Shown in pieces: positions 25,563 to 34,088 of a stretch of DNA of 64,000 bases. Position numbers and translations under genes: made by a program. The notes under the pieces are model-generated. The model was not told the DNA's origin. It made no database searches and saw nothing but the letters and a program-made list of their open reading frames with translations. The DNA is taken from contig NZ_SJSO01000020.1 of assembly GCF_004331735.1 (NCBI RefSeq), positions 1 through 64,000 on the forward strand. Reading direction: 5' to 3'. Every line of letters begins with the position of its first letter. The stretch's first letter is position 1. The DNA comes from Pedobacter psychrodurus. Lineage in GTDB: Bacteria; Bacteroidota; Bacteroidia; Sphingobacteriales; Sphingobacteriaceae.

Positions 25563-26951
25563 ATGAATGGATTGATTATGGCGGGGCAGCTGCTGCTCGG
25601 ATTGTCTTTATTGGTAATATTACACGAATTAGGGCATTTCTTGGCAGCCAGGGCATTTGGTATTAAAGTAGAAAAGTTTTATTTATTTTTTGATGCTTGG
25701 GGTTTCAAGCTTTTTAGTTTCAAAAGAGGCGATGTTGAATATGGAGTGGGATGGTTGCCACTTGGCGGTTATGTGAAAATTGCCGGAATGATTGATGAGA
25801 GTATGGATACTGAGCAAATGGCTCAACCTGCTCAACCTTGGGAATTCCGTTCTAAACCAGCTTGGCAACGTTTAATCGTGATGCTTGGGGGGATTATCGT
25901 AAACGTAATTGTAGGTATTTTTATCTTCTGGATGTTAACCTTCAACATCGGGCAAAATTATACCGTTAACAGTAAACTAAACGATGGTATTTCTGTAGGT
26001 GCAATTGGTAAAGAAATCGGTTTAAAAAATGGAGATAAGATTTTGGCTATCAATGGCAGTAAATTAATCCGTTTTGAAGATGCTATATCGAGCAAAGTAT
26101 TGTTTGATGGTGCACAATTAACCATCTTAAGAGATAATAAAACCCTTTATATCTCTGTTCCAGATACCATTCTAAACAAAATATCGAAAAACGATAAAGA
26201 GAATTTTATCTCTCCCCGATATATAATGGAGCGTGTTGATAAGGTAAGTGCGCCTGATGAAAAAGCAGATAAGCAATCATTTTTTGATAAGCTGTTTGGC
26301 AGAAAATTCGAGCAACCAGTTTATCCAGCTTATGCAGCAGGTATTAAGCCAGGTGATAGTATTTTATCGGTTAATGGAAAACAGATTACTTTCTTCGATC
26401 AGTTTAAGGAAGAGGTTTCGACAAATAAATTAAAACCCATTACCATTAAGGCATTGCGTAAAGGAAAAGAAATAACTTTCGATCTTAAAGTAAGCAAAGA
26501 CGGAACGATCGGCATTGGCCCCAATTTAAAAATGCCTGAAACTGCACATGTAGATTTTGGCTTTATAGAGTCGTTACCGGTTGGAGCCAGCATGGCATGG
26601 AGCACTTTTGTTGATAATGCAAAAGGTATTGGGAAAATGATTACCGGAAAGTTAAGTGCACGTAACATTAGCAGTCCGATTGGAATTGCTAAGGTTTATG
26701 GAAGTACTTTCGATTGGGTTAAATTCTGGACTTTAACAGGATTAATTTCAATGGCATTGGCATTTATGAATTTATTGCCTATTCCGGGCTTAGATGGAGG
26801 TCATGTGGTGTTTCTTTTGATCGAAATGGTGCAACGTAAGCCCGTAAGCGAAAAAGTGCTGGAGAAGGCGCAAATTGTGGGCTTTGTAATCTTGATCTGT
26901 TTAATGGTGTTTGCTTTTGGTAATGATATTCTAAAATCCTTCGGTAAGTAA
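25563..26951 (+). CDS. rseP: RseP-type site-2 intramembrane zinc protease
   Basis: A 462-residue membrane metalloprotease. The zinc motif HELGH (His21, Glu22, His25) lies in the first span, and the third ligand motif IPGLDGGHV is near 410 in the third. Two PDZ-like regions occupy the periplasmic part (about 130-210 and 250-325, with AAGIKPGDSILSVNGK). It should cut membrane-bound anti-sigma factors or signal peptides after a first periplasmic cut. No sigma/anti-sigma pair is nearby. Cotranscribed with dxr. Confidence 0.95.
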   Translation: MNGLIMAGQLLLGLSLLVILHELGHFLAARAFGIKVEKFYLFFDAWGFKLFSFKRGDVEYGVGWLPLGGYVKIAGMIDESMDTEQMAQPAQPWEFRSKPAWQRLIVMLGGIIVNVIVGIFIFWMLTFNIGQNYTVNSKLNDGISVGAIGKEIGLKNGDKILAINGSKLIRFEDAISSKVLFDGAQLTILRDNKTLYISVPDTILNKISKNDKENFISPRYIMERVDKVSAPDEKADKQSFFDKLFGRKFEQPVYPAYAAGIKPGDSILSVNGKQITFFDQFKEEVSTNKLKPITIKALRKGKEITFDLKVSKDGTIGIGPNLKMPETAHVDFGFIESLPVGASMAWSTFVDNAKGIGKMITGKLSARNISSPIGIAKVYGSTFDWVKFWTLTGLISMALAFMNLLPIPGLDGGHVVFLLIEMVQRKPVSEKVLEKAQIVGFVILICLMVFAFGNDILKSFGK

Positions 26952-26967
26952 AACCAAATTTATATCA

Positions 26968-27018
26968 TTGCCGCAGATGCGCAGATTTGACCAGTCGATC
27001 TGTACATCTGCGGCTTTT
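26968..27018. repeat. Short inverted repeat of the CCGCAGATG family
   Basis: GCCGCAGATGcgcagatt at 26971 and the complement gatctgtaCATCTGCGGC at 26998-27015 form a hairpin followed by TTTTTA, directly after the rseP stop. It can act as a rho-independent terminator, and related ccacagatgcgcacagat sequence recurs near 40570. Confidence 0.6.
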
Positions 27019-27034
27019 TAATTTAATATACATC

Positions 27035-27571
27035 ATGAGCGTAGCAGCATCAGGTACTAATTATTTCGATTTTTACGAGTTACCGATTCAGTTTAATCCA
27101 GATCAAAATGTGGTAAAAGCAAAGTTTTATGCTTTAAGCAAACAGTTTCACCCCGATTTTTATGCTAATGAAAGCGAAGAGAAGCAGCAAGAGGTGCTCG
27201 ATCTGTCAACTTTGAATAACAAGGCTTATCAGACACTTAGTAACGCTAAAAAACGCTTAAAATATGTGTTGGAATTAAAAGGGATTGTAGAAACAGATGA
27301 AGCTTATCAACTGCCACAATCTTTTCTAATGGAAATGATGGATATTAATGAAGCCTTAATGGATTTAGAGTTTGAACCAGATGCGGAAAAAATTGCACAA
27401 GTAAAACTGGATGTTGAAGTGATGGAAAAGAACTTAGCTGATGAATTACATCATCTCATGAGCCAGTTCGACAGCAATCCAACAGCATCTGATGCACTAT
27501 TGCCTTCGATTAAGGATAATTTTTACCGCCAGAAATACATTGATAGGATTAGGGAGCGTTTGGTAAAGTAG
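27035..27571 (+). CDS. hscB: Fe-S cluster co-chaperone HscB (DnaJ-like)
   Basis: A 178-residue J-domain protein. The J-domain (about 9-75) carries the HPD triplet at 39-41 (SKQFHPDFYAN), and the C-terminal three-helix region (about 95-178) carries LMEMMDINEAL, the HscB-type IscU-binding face. It stimulates an Hsp70 that moves Fe-S clusters from the scaffold. I start at the ATG at 27035, which gives the family length; the frame extends upstream through a repeat hairpin. hscA and isc genes are not adjacent, which is usual in Bacteroidota. Confidence 0.9.
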   Translation: MSVAASGTNYFDFYELPIQFNPDQNVVKAKFYALSKQFHPDFYANESEEKQQEVLDLSTLNNKAYQTLSNAKKRLKYVLELKGIVETDEAYQLPQSFLMEMMDINEALMDLEFEPDAEKIAQVKLDVEVMEKNLADELHHLMSQFDSNPTASDALLPSIKDNFYRQKYIDRIRERLVK

Positions 27572-27780
27572 ATGGAAGAAGTCAGAAGATAATAGCGTAA
27601 AATAAATAGGCGCCCAACTCTGTGCTCTTTGTGCCTTTTCTTTGTGCCCTCTGCGGTTAAAAGATGGGAAGCCTTAAACCTTTCGCCTTCAACCTTTTTA
27701 AAACACCTAATTGTAAAATCATTTTTTAGTTTTTGATAGGCAAAAGCTTTGTTATACTTTCGGAACAAACAATCAGATCA

Positions 27781-28074
27781 ATGAATAGCTCCCTTTCTAT
27801 TTTTCGTAAAGTAGCCGTAGCAGAAGGAATATCCTATTTGCTTTTATTATTTGTAGCCATGCCTTTAAAATACTTCGCAGATCTTCCTTTGTACGTAAAG
27901 TATACTGGATGGGCCCACGGTTTGTTATTTGTGTTATATGCCGCTACATTAATTTTGGCCTGGCAAGAGCAAAAATGGAAGTTTGGTAAAGCCGTTCTGA
28001 TCTTTTTAGCATCACTTTTGCCATTTATGCCCTTTGTAGTCGATCGAAGATTAAAAGACGAAAGGCCAAGATAG
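27781..28074 (+). CDS. DUF3817 small membrane protein
   Basis: A 97-residue inner-membrane protein with three spans. It shows the DUF3817 pattern: FRKVAVAEGISYLLLLFVAM, then PLKYFADLP, then KYTGWAHGLLFVLY and a final span ending at a charged RRLKDERP tail. Function unknown. I chose the ATG at 27781 because the family N-terminus is MNSSLSLFR-like; the frame extends 16 codons upstream without similarity. It is a single gene followed by tRNA-Leu. Confidence 0.88.
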   Translation: MNSSLSIFRKVAVAEGISYLLLLFVAMPLKYFADLPLYVKYTGWAHGLLFVLYAATLILAWQEQKWKFGKAVLIFLASLLPFMPFVVDRRLKDERPR

Positions 28075-28110
28075 TTGTGCTTCAGTAAGTTAAAATTAAT
28101 TGAAAATAAT

Positions 28111-28142
28111 TTTGTGATTTAGGGTTTCGTTATCTACATTTG
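28111..28142 (+). promoter_or_regulatory. tRNA-Leu promoter
   Basis: TTTG at 28111-28114, 20 bases, then TACATTTG at 28135-28142 match the Bacteroidota promoter consensus. Predicted start is near 28149, 14 bases before the tRNA. Confidence 0.7.
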
Positions 28143-28162
28143 CAACCCCGTCCAACAAGAAT

Positions 28163-28242
28163 GCCCGGATGGCGGAATTGGTAGACGCGCTGGTCTCAAA
28201 CACCTGTGGGAAACCGTGCCGGTTCGACTCCGGCTCCGGGTA
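28163..28242 (+). tRNA. tRNA-Leu (CAA)
   Basis: An 80-base class II tRNA. The acceptor stem GCCCGGA pairs with TCCGGGT (one G-U). The T-arm is GCCGG-TTCGACT-CCGGC, the D-loop contains GGTAGAC, and a long variable arm is present. The anticodon CAA lies at 28197-28199 in loop CTCAAAC. CCA is not encoded. The anticodon stem has a T-T mismatch (CTGGT against ACCTG) where ACCAG would pair fully. Confidence 0.93.
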
Positions 28243-28250
28243 CTGATTAA

Positions 28251-28279
28251 AGCCTTAGAGAAATCTAAGGCTTTTTTTG
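28251..28279 (+). terminator. Rho-independent terminator of tRNA-Leu
   Basis: AGCCTTAGA (28251-28259) and TCTAAGGCT (28264-28272) form a 9-bp stem with a 4-base loop, followed by a run of T. It starts 9 bases after the tRNA. Confidence 0.9.
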
Positions 28280-28424
28280 TACCATATGCCTTAAAATCTT
28301 TGTATTAATGGATTTTTGGTTAGATCACAGATAAGGTTAATTTTATTAATGATATGTATTAGCAGTTCATGATACAGCTTTACAAATGCCAAATTGAATG
28401 CTAATTATCAGTTTAAGGGTTTTC

Positions 28425-29315
28425 TTAAACGCCAATTTCAAGTTTATATCCTTTGCTGCGTATAACAACGATGTTGATATTCGGATCAACTTCCAGCTTT
28501 TTTCTAAGTTTTGATATAAACATATCTAAACTACGCCCTACAATAATACCTTCATCTTCCCATATCTCTTTTTGCAATCTGCTTCGCGCTATAGTCTCGT
28601 TGGGAGACAACGCGAAAATGAGCAATACACGCGTTTCGGTTCCGGTCAGGTCTATTGTCTTTTCATTTATGATGAGCTTCCGATTTTTCGCATCGAACAA
28701 CACTGAGCCCAGGTTGAACGTATTCGTATGCTGATCTTTAGACAAGGCTTTCCGCGGCTTAACGGATCTCAAAAAAATAAAACCAACAAATGCTAAAAAT
28801 GGCAGGCTGCCCAGAAGATATCCATTCTTTGCGGTATTTATGCCCGTCGGTTTAAATTTAATGTTGATCATATAACATGCCTTGGGCTGCTTTCTCCCTC
28901 TGCATGTTACAATATCATCTTTTTTGTTTTTGGATATAGCATATCCATAAGCTACACTGGCATTACCACAGTTTAGTACGTTAACAACATAATCACTTGC
29001 GAGTGGGTCTTTGGCCAACAAACGCTGAGTAGTATTCACCAGGGAGTCTGGTCGAAAAGTAAGCTCATGCTCAAACCTGATCTGGTATTCATTTTCAGCA
29101 ATCTTTTTTATGGGAAGAACCCTCGATATGCTGTCGCCCGACTGTAGGAGTACTTCATGTCCGATCCGGCGGAGCAAAACTTCCCTTCTGGCAATATCAA
29201 AGTCGTCACTGCCGTTCAAACTGAAAGCCGCACAGATTACAGAGATAAACGAGAGTAATATCAATCCGAACAGGTATTTATGTTTCCCGGAGAGGAGATT
29301 TTGACTAAGACCCAT
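28425..29315 (-). CDS. Membrane-anchored OmpR-type winged-helix regulator
   Basis: A 296-residue one-component regulator of inside-out layout. The first span is at about 14-32, a periplasmic domain of about 130 residues holds cysteines at 116, 138 and 147, the second span is at about 166-183, and a cytoplasmic trans_reg_C winged helix lies at about 200-295 (GTETRVLLIFALSPNETIARSRLQKEIW, then RSLDMFISKLRKKL). No receiver domain is present, so it should sense a periplasmic signal directly, as ToxR and CadC do with reversed domain order. It is divergent from the secreted-protein gene at 29496, with repeated TTTACA sites next to its start. Confidence 0.87.
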   Translation of the reverse strand: MGLSQNLLSGKHKYLFGLILLSFISVICAAFSLNGSDDFDIARREVLLRRIGHEVLLQSGDSISRVLPIKKIAENEYQIRFEHELTFRPDSLVNTTQRLLAKDPLASDYVVNVLNCGNASVAYGYAISKNKKDDIVTCRGRKQPKACYMINIKFKPTGINTAKNGYLLGSLPFLAFVGFIFLRSVKPRKALSKDQHTNTFNLGSVLFDAKNRKLIINEKTIDLTGTETRVLLIFALSPNETIARSRLQKEIWEDEGIIVGRSLDMFISKLRKKLEVDPNINIVVIRSKGYKLEIGV

Positions 29316-29325
29316 AGTGTCAATG

Positions 29326-29358
29326 TTTTATTTACAAAGTTTACATTTTTATTTACAA
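29326..29358. promoter_or_regulatory. Direct-repeat operator candidate next to the winged-helix regulator
   Basis: TTTTATTTACAA occurs at 29326-29337 and again at 29347-29358, 21 bp apart, i.e. two helical turns. A further TTTACA sits between them (29340-29345). Tandem sites on one face of the helix are typical for OmpR-family winged helices, and these begin 11 bp from the regulator's start codon. Autoregulation is the likely purpose. Confidence 0.5.
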
Positions 29359-29495
29359 TCCAAGCGCTCCATGTCGAAAAATATCAAAGTAGTTTTGTTG
29401 CATCAACTTTGATCGCATATGAAAAAATAAATTATGTCTTATCCGATTTGACTTATCAAGAGAATCTATATGTTATTTAATAAACCACAAAAATT

Positions 29496-30035
29496 ATGAA
29501 AAAAGTAATTTATGCGCTGATGTTACCACTGGTTGTGGTGAGCGGAATAGTATTTGCTAATCGTGAAATCAAGAATGAAAATACTAAAAAGCCGTCCCCA
29601 AAGCCGCTTTCTGTTGCTGAAAGGAAAGCCGAAAGGAAAAAATGGGAGGCTACACCCGACGGTATAAAGTACAAAAAATGGGAGGCTTCTCCAGAAGGTA
29701 AAAAAGTGCTTATCGGTTCTGCTAAAATAAGGAAGCATATAACTGCTTTTACCAATATGGAGGCTGTTGTAACCTCTCTTTCTCTTCCGCCAGGATCAAG
29801 ATTAGGTTTCGGTGTTATGGCCAGGATTAATGGTGACGATTATATTGTCATATTTGAGCCGGAAAAGTCTCAACTTGAGCAATTGCATAGCCTGAAAGTT
29901 AACGACAAAATAATTATAAGAAGCCACACCGTATCGCACGCGCCTAAGTATTCATATCCAATAGTATCGTGCGAATATGTAGAGCGTGATAGTAAAGTGA
30001 TTTTTAAACGTGTTCCCCGAAAAGGTGGTTGCTGA
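29496..30035 (+). CDS. Secreted basic protein of unknown function
   Basis: A 179-residue protein with a signal peptide (MKKVIYALMLPLVVVSGIVFA). After it come a Lys/Pro-rich segment and two tandem short units, KKWEATPDGIKY and KKWEASPEGKKV (about residues 49-72). The C-terminal part (about 85-170) looks like a small beta-barrel that reads GDDYIVIFEPEKSQLEQLHSLKVNDKIIIRSHTVSH. This resembles an OB-type fold, but I do not recognise the family. It is divergent from the membrane-anchored regulator and is the obvious target of that regulator. A tiny lipoprotein ORF follows after 11 bp. Confidence 0.7.
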   Translation: MKKVIYALMLPLVVVSGIVFANREIKNENTKKPSPKPLSVAERKAERKKWEATPDGIKYKKWEASPEGKKVLIGSAKIRKHITAFTNMEAVVTSLSLPPGSRLGFGVMARINGDDYIVIFEPEKSQLEQLHSLKVNDKIIIRSHTVSHAPKYSYPIVSCEYVERDSKVIFKRVPRKGGC

Positions 30036-30046
30036 GTAAATAAATT

Positions 30047-30118
30047 ATGAAATACATACATTTATATACTTTGTTGTTGATGCTTGTTTTAACACTTTCC
30101 TGTGGGGGACAATCGTAG
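30047..30118 (+). CDS. Possible 23-residue mini-lipoprotein or truncated lipoprotein
   Basis: MKYIHLYTLLLMLVLTLSCGGQS and a stop. This is a complete lipoprotein signal peptide with lipobox LTLSC and only four residues after the lipidated Cys. It follows the secreted-protein gene by 11 bp with its own ATG. Peptides like this resemble small lysis lipoproteins, but it may equally be the start of a gene that was lost. About 250 bp of gene-free, AT-rich sequence follow. Confidence 0.4.
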   Translation: MKYIHLYTLLLMLVLTLSCGGQS

Positions 30119-30353
30119 TAAAAAATAAATTACTTAATCGATAAAAGGCTTTAATTAAATCAGATCACGTTATTACGTTCCTGTACAAGAGTGGGTATTT
30201 CGGAAAAAAAGCAACACTTAAAAATAGAGTGTTACCGGTACCAAATTACATAGTGAGCTATTAAATCTCAAAAAACATTATATAAATAACTCAAATTAAC
30301 ATTGGAGGGTATTTACTCCATAAAATAAGATTTTATTACTAATTTGTTTAAAT

Positions 30354-30385
30354 GAAAAAAAGCCAAGTGATTACTTGGCTTTTTC
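30354..30385. terminator. Bidirectional hairpin terminator
   Basis: AGCCAAGT (30361-30368) and ACTTGGCT (30373-30380) with GATT loop, flanked by seven A on the left and T5 on the right. It works in both directions: it ends the plus-strand unit and the minus-strand HAD operon, whose stop lies inside it. Confidence 0.85.
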
Positions 30386-30868
30386 TAGTGTTTCAAAGCG
30401 CTGCTTTAACCTGCGTTTCAGGATAGACGTTAAATCATTAATGTCACTAAGGCCGGTATATGGATTAGTTAGTACAAGTCTGTCTTTAAGTGACTTGGGT
30501 AGGTCATTCAGTGATTTGTCATCATCTATAATAACCAAATCTTGATACCTTATCTTATTTTTTACAATCCATTGTTCAATTTCCATTTTACGGTTGATTC
30601 TCGGAGAATTAGAATAACTGGTCTGGATAATGGATATATGGTTCATCTCTATACCCCTTGATTCAAATATCTCTTTCCACCTTAAGGTCGAAAATTTAAA
30701 CCTGTGTGATGTTGACAGAATTACTTCATCTTTTGTCTTATAAAGAACACATTTTAAAATGGTTACTGCGAGTGCATTGAATTTATAAAATCCATCATCC
30801 TCTAATTCTACAGGACGATGTGGATTAGCGTGAACCATTACACCATCAATATCTAAGAAAAATTTCAT
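30371..30868 (-). CDS. HAD-like phosphatase (RNA-repair HAD type)
   Basis: A 165-residue single-domain HAD protein. Motif I is FLDIDGVM (Asp6, Asp8), motif II is VILSTSHR near 50 and motif IV is LVIIDDDKSLNDLP near 112. The short cap-free layout and the STSHR-W motif match the HAD domain described in Swiss-army-knife RNA-repair proteins, which implies polynucleotide or nucleotide end processing. The tail is basic (KRRLKQRFETLEKAK). Its ATG overlaps the stop of the upstream gene by 4 bp, so they are coupled. Confidence 0.8.
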   Translation of the reverse strand: MKFFLDIDGVMVHANPHRPVELEDDGFYKFNALAVTILKCVLYKTKDEVILSTSHRFKFSTLRWKEIFESRGIEMNHISIIQTSYSNSPRINRKMEIEQWIVKNKIRYQDLVIIDDDKSLNDLPKSLKDRLVLTNPYTGLSDINDLTSILKRRLKQRFETLEKAK

Positions 30869-31257
30869 ATGACTTTAATAATTCTAGTTAATTCATTTAA
30901 GTGCTCATCACTTTTACATTCCCTGCCACGTTCGGTAAAATCATCCCAGTCGTGTATTTCATCTATATCAACAGTACCATAATGTCTGTTAAGATCGCAA
31001 TGAGAACTTGTATAATCACATTCATCATTCAAAACACCAGCTAGGGAATAAGAAATAAATGTATGATTTCCATCCACCACCATATTTTTATATCTACAAA
31101 TTCGAATATGACCAAATCTATATCCTTGACATACACGCCTGTACATACGCTTTATTATCGCAAAACACAGTCGTCGTTGCGCGGTTTGGTATTTATGTTC
31201 GTTATTGTTTAGGAAATCCCTTAATTGTTCTATTGTAAGTTCTTTAAATTCGTCCAA
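30865..31257 (-). CDS. Hypothetical protein with DGNH motif, coupled to HAD gene
   Basis: A 130-residue protein that I cannot assign. The N-terminal half is helical and basic (RRLCFAIIKRMYRRVCQGYRFGH). The middle reads RYKNMVVDGNHTFISYSLAGV, which resembles the catalytic strand-helix of ParB/sulfiredoxin-like proteins (VVDGHHRxxAxxLAG). The C-terminal part contains TVDIDEIHDWDDFTERG. The ParB/Srx link is a pattern guess. It is the first gene of a two-gene unit with the HAD phosphatase (4-bp overlap), a layout often seen in accessory or defence-type modules. Confidence 0.6.
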   Translation of the reverse strand: MDEFKELTIEQLRDFLNNNEHKYQTAQRRLCFAIIKRMYRRVCQGYRFGHIRICRYKNMVVDGNHTFISYSLAGVLNDECDYTSSHCDLNRHYGTVDIDEIHDWDDFTERGRECKSDEHLNELTRIIKVI

Positions 31258-31460
31258 GAGCGTTTATAATTTCATTAAAATTATAAAGAATCTTTTAAAG
31301 ATACACTAAAACTATGCCATATCAATATTAAATCTATAATAACATCCTCAAGAGTTGTCGGACAATTTGTCTTTTTTACAGTGTGATAAAGATTTCAAAG
31401 TAGCTTATTAACAGTTAACTATATTTTATGGTCCCACATATATTGAAAGCTGAGCAAACG

Positions 31461-31489
31461 CATTAAGATTGCTTCATGCCTCACAACGA
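31461..31489. repeat. Half copy of the GTCATTGCGAGG element
   Basis: attaagattgcttcatgcct followed by cacaacgac corresponds to the right arm of the palindromic element at 37368-37456. It lies within a 422-bp gap (31258-31679) that otherwise holds AT-rich sequence and no credible gene. Confidence 0.55.
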
Positions 31490-31679
31490 CAATCCTTTTT
31501 ATTGTAATCTGTCATCCGATAGCTATAAGTGGTAGCTTGTCGAAGGACCAGTTTGAATTCACTCCTTATGATACGGCCTCTTTTTAATTTTACCGCTGGC
31601 AACCTGCTGAATAACTTCATCGATTTATTTTACATCTTCTTTTTTCGTAACTTCTATACAAAAATGTTATTTTTCGCCG

Positions 31680-32528
31680 ATGGATGTGATTACAAATTTT
31701 CCTACGCTCGATATCAGTGAATTTTGGCCGGAGCAAGATTCTGGAAATAATTTGCTCTATCATGAAATAATTGGGAAAAGACATATCGAAAAACCACACA
31801 AGCATGATTTTTTTCTTTTTATGCTTTTTGAGCAGGGTAGTGGCCTCCATACCATCGATTTTTTAGATCATCAGGTTGCTGGAGGTCAGTTGCACTTATT
31901 GTTTCCTGAACAGATCCATAAATGGGAACTCGACGAAAAAACCCATGCGCATCAACTTATGATTAGTAGAAGCATATATGAAACGCTGGCCAATTCCTTA
32001 CGTTTTTCATTGATCTTATATCAAAATTATCCGGTTATCAATTTAAGTGCCGAAGCTTACAGAAAAATCCTGTACGAATTTCGGAGCATCCAATCCGAGC
32101 TCACAAAGCCTGCGATACTTTGGGAAATTATCAACACCAGAATCAGACTTATTGCCCTGATGCTTAGTCAGGAAGCAGAAACATTGTTCAATAACCAAAC
32201 GGTTTACCAAAGCAAGCCTGTGTTATTTAAATACCGCTCGCTGATTGATATGCATTATAAGAAGGAAAAACTTGTCACATTTTATGCCAGTCAATTGAAT
32301 ATTTCGGCAAATTATCTGAACATGCTCTGCAAAAAGCATTTTCATGTATCAGCCACCGCACTCATTCACGAACGTTTAATCCTCGAAGCAAAGCGAATTT
32401 TATTAACTACCGAAAGGCCCATTAAGGCAATTGCTTTCGATCTCGGTTTTTATGATGTGGCTTATTTTTCTAAATTCTTTAAAAATCAAACCCGTATCAC
32501 ACCACGTGCATTTCGTGAGCAGTTATGA
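31680..32528 (+). CDS. AraC-family transcriptional regulator
   Basis: A 282-residue protein. The N-terminal cupin-like sensor (about 20-130) contains HIEKPHKHDFFLFMLFEQGSG, and the C-terminal double HTH (about 185-282) shows the AraC signature: YASQLNISANYLNMLCKK, then PIKAIAFDLGFYDVAYFSKFFKN and TPRAFR. It is followed 129 bp later by an exported amidohydrolase on the same strand, which is probably its target. The effector is unknown. Confidence 0.92.
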   Translation: MDVITNFPTLDISEFWPEQDSGNNLLYHEIIGKRHIEKPHKHDFFLFMLFEQGSGLHTIDFLDHQVAGGQLHLLFPEQIHKWELDEKTHAHQLMISRSIYETLANSLRFSLILYQNYPVINLSAEAYRKILYEFRSIQSELTKPAILWEIINTRIRLIALMLSQEAETLFNNQTVYQSKPVLFKYRSLIDMHYKKEKLVTFYASQLNISANYLNMLCKKHFHVSATALIHERLILEAKRILLTTERPIKAIAFDLGFYDVAYFSKFFKNQTRITPRAFREQL

Positions 32529-32657
32529 ATTGCGCAAAATATAGCTTGCGAAATAGATAAATAAATATGGGTAGTTATAAATGATACAATTTTTAGTATA
32601 AATCCTACCATTCATAAACATAAGAGAACGCTATTTTTGTGGGAAAGAAATCCTGGT

Positions 32658-33986
32658 ATGATAAACCCAAATTCGATCTCGAGAAAAGATTTTATTAGAA
32701 GCTCATCTATTTTGCTTGCAAGCAGCTGTTTACTATCAACAGAACAGGCAATTGCCGAAGAAAATGTAGCAAGTAATTTTTCTGGAAAAACCTTGATCCT
32801 AAAAAACGTAAGGCTTGAAACTGGATTTGATTACGACGAGGATGAAGTAATCAAAACAAAAACCGATCTTTTTATTCTTGAGATTGAAGATGGTAAGGTG
32901 AAGAATGTTCTTCCCAATAATGCTCAGGCAAAAGCCATTGATGCAAAGGGGTTGTTACTGCTCCCTGCTTTCAGGGACATGCACATCCATCTGGATAAAA
33001 CCTATTATGGATTGCCGTGGCAGGCGCATTTGAAAAAGAACAGATCTGTAAAAGATATGATCGCTTTTGAGCAACAGATAATACCTGAGCTGTTAAAAAC
33101 CTCTATACTACGCTCCGAAAAATTGATCGAATTGCTCCAGTCATACGGAACCAGTTACGCCCGTTCGCACGTAAATATCGATCCTACCTCGGGATTAGAT
33201 TCCCTGAAGCATTTAGAAACCGCATTATTGCATAAAAAGAAATCATTTCAGGCAGAGCTTGTAGCTTTTCCTCAACATGGGATTTATTATACCAAATCGG
33301 CAGATTTGTTGAAAGAAGCTGCTAAAATGGATATAGACTTTATCGGAGGTTTAGACCCTACTTCAATAGATGGTGGCATCGAAAAACACATGGATTTTGT
33401 GGTTCAGCTGGCATTAGACAATGGAAAAGGGATCGATATCCATCTTCACGAGTCGGGCGAATCGGGTGTAAAAACAATCGAATACCTGATTGATAAAGTG
33501 ATGGAAAACCCGGCATTGAAAGGAAAAACCTACGTGAGTCATGCTTTTGCACTGAGGTATCTCGATAAAACTAAAACGGAAGAAATAGCCGAAAAGCTTG
33601 GTGCGGCAAAAATGGGAATAGCTTCTACCATTCCACTTTCTGGTAACCCGATGCCCATCCCCGCACTGTACAAACATGGTGTAGAAGTGTTAGCGGGTAA
33701 TGATTGTATTGTTGATCATTGGAATACTTTTGGTACAGGAAGTATTTTGCAAAAGGCTAATATAGCTGCTCAGATTTATGGCTATCGTACAGAATTTGAA
33801 CTGTCGAGGATACTGAAACTGGCTACTGGTAATATTCTTCCTTTAGATGACAAAGGAAATAGGCAATGGCCAAAAGTAGGGGATAAAGCTAATGTGGTAC
33901 TGGTTGATGCTAGTTGCTCTGCAGAGGCTGTATCGCGGGTATCTCCTGTTAAGTCATTGATTCATGATGGGAACCTGGTTTTCTGA
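32658..33986 (+). CDS. Exported amidohydrolase (cytosine-deaminase-like)
   Basis: A 442-residue metal-dependent hydrolase. The metal motif MHIHLDKTYYGLPWQ gives His109/His111, with further ligands in DIHLHESG, YVSHAF and the aspartate of GNDCIVDHW. The HLDKT and TFGTGS signatures point to the cytosine deaminase/atrazine-hydrolase group, so deamination or hydrolysis of a small cyclic compound is likely. The N-terminus has a Tat-like segment SRKDFIRSSSILLASSCLL, so it should be exported. The ATG at 32658 is preferred over a TTG seven codons upstream; TATTTTTG at 32632-32639 is a promoter -7 box. Confidence 0.85.
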   Translation: MINPNSISRKDFIRSSSILLASSCLLSTEQAIAEENVASNFSGKTLILKNVRLETGFDYDEDEVIKTKTDLFILEIEDGKVKNVLPNNAQAKAIDAKGLLLLPAFRDMHIHLDKTYYGLPWQAHLKKNRSVKDMIAFEQQIIPELLKTSILRSEKLIELLQSYGTSYARSHVNIDPTSGLDSLKHLETALLHKKKSFQAELVAFPQHGIYYTKSADLLKEAAKMDIDFIGGLDPTSIDGGIEKHMDFVVQLALDNGKGIDIHLHESGESGVKTIEYLIDKVMENPALKGKTYVSHAFALRYLDKTKTEEIAEKLGAAKMGIASTIPLSGNPMPIPALYKHGVEVLAGNDCIVDHWNTFGTGSILQKANIAAQIYGYRTEFELSRILKLATGNILPLDDKGNRQWPKVGDKANVVLVDASCSAEAVSRVSPVKSLIHDGNLVF

Positions 33987-34088
33987 AGCTAAAATGAATT
34001 GGAATATTTCTGATAGAATGGGTTTATAACAGGTGTCTTTGTTAGAAAAATCTTATCTTGATTTAACACATAAATAAATCTTAAGGAT

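Noticed and set aside
30371..31257. Toxin-antitoxin pair
   Set aside because: Coupled small genes invite this, but HAD motifs and the DGNH protein match no toxin or antitoxin I know; kept only as an unassigned pair.
31529..31720. 63-codon frame before the AraC gene
   Set aside because: Overlaps the AraC start in another frame and contains repeat-like spacer; no domain.
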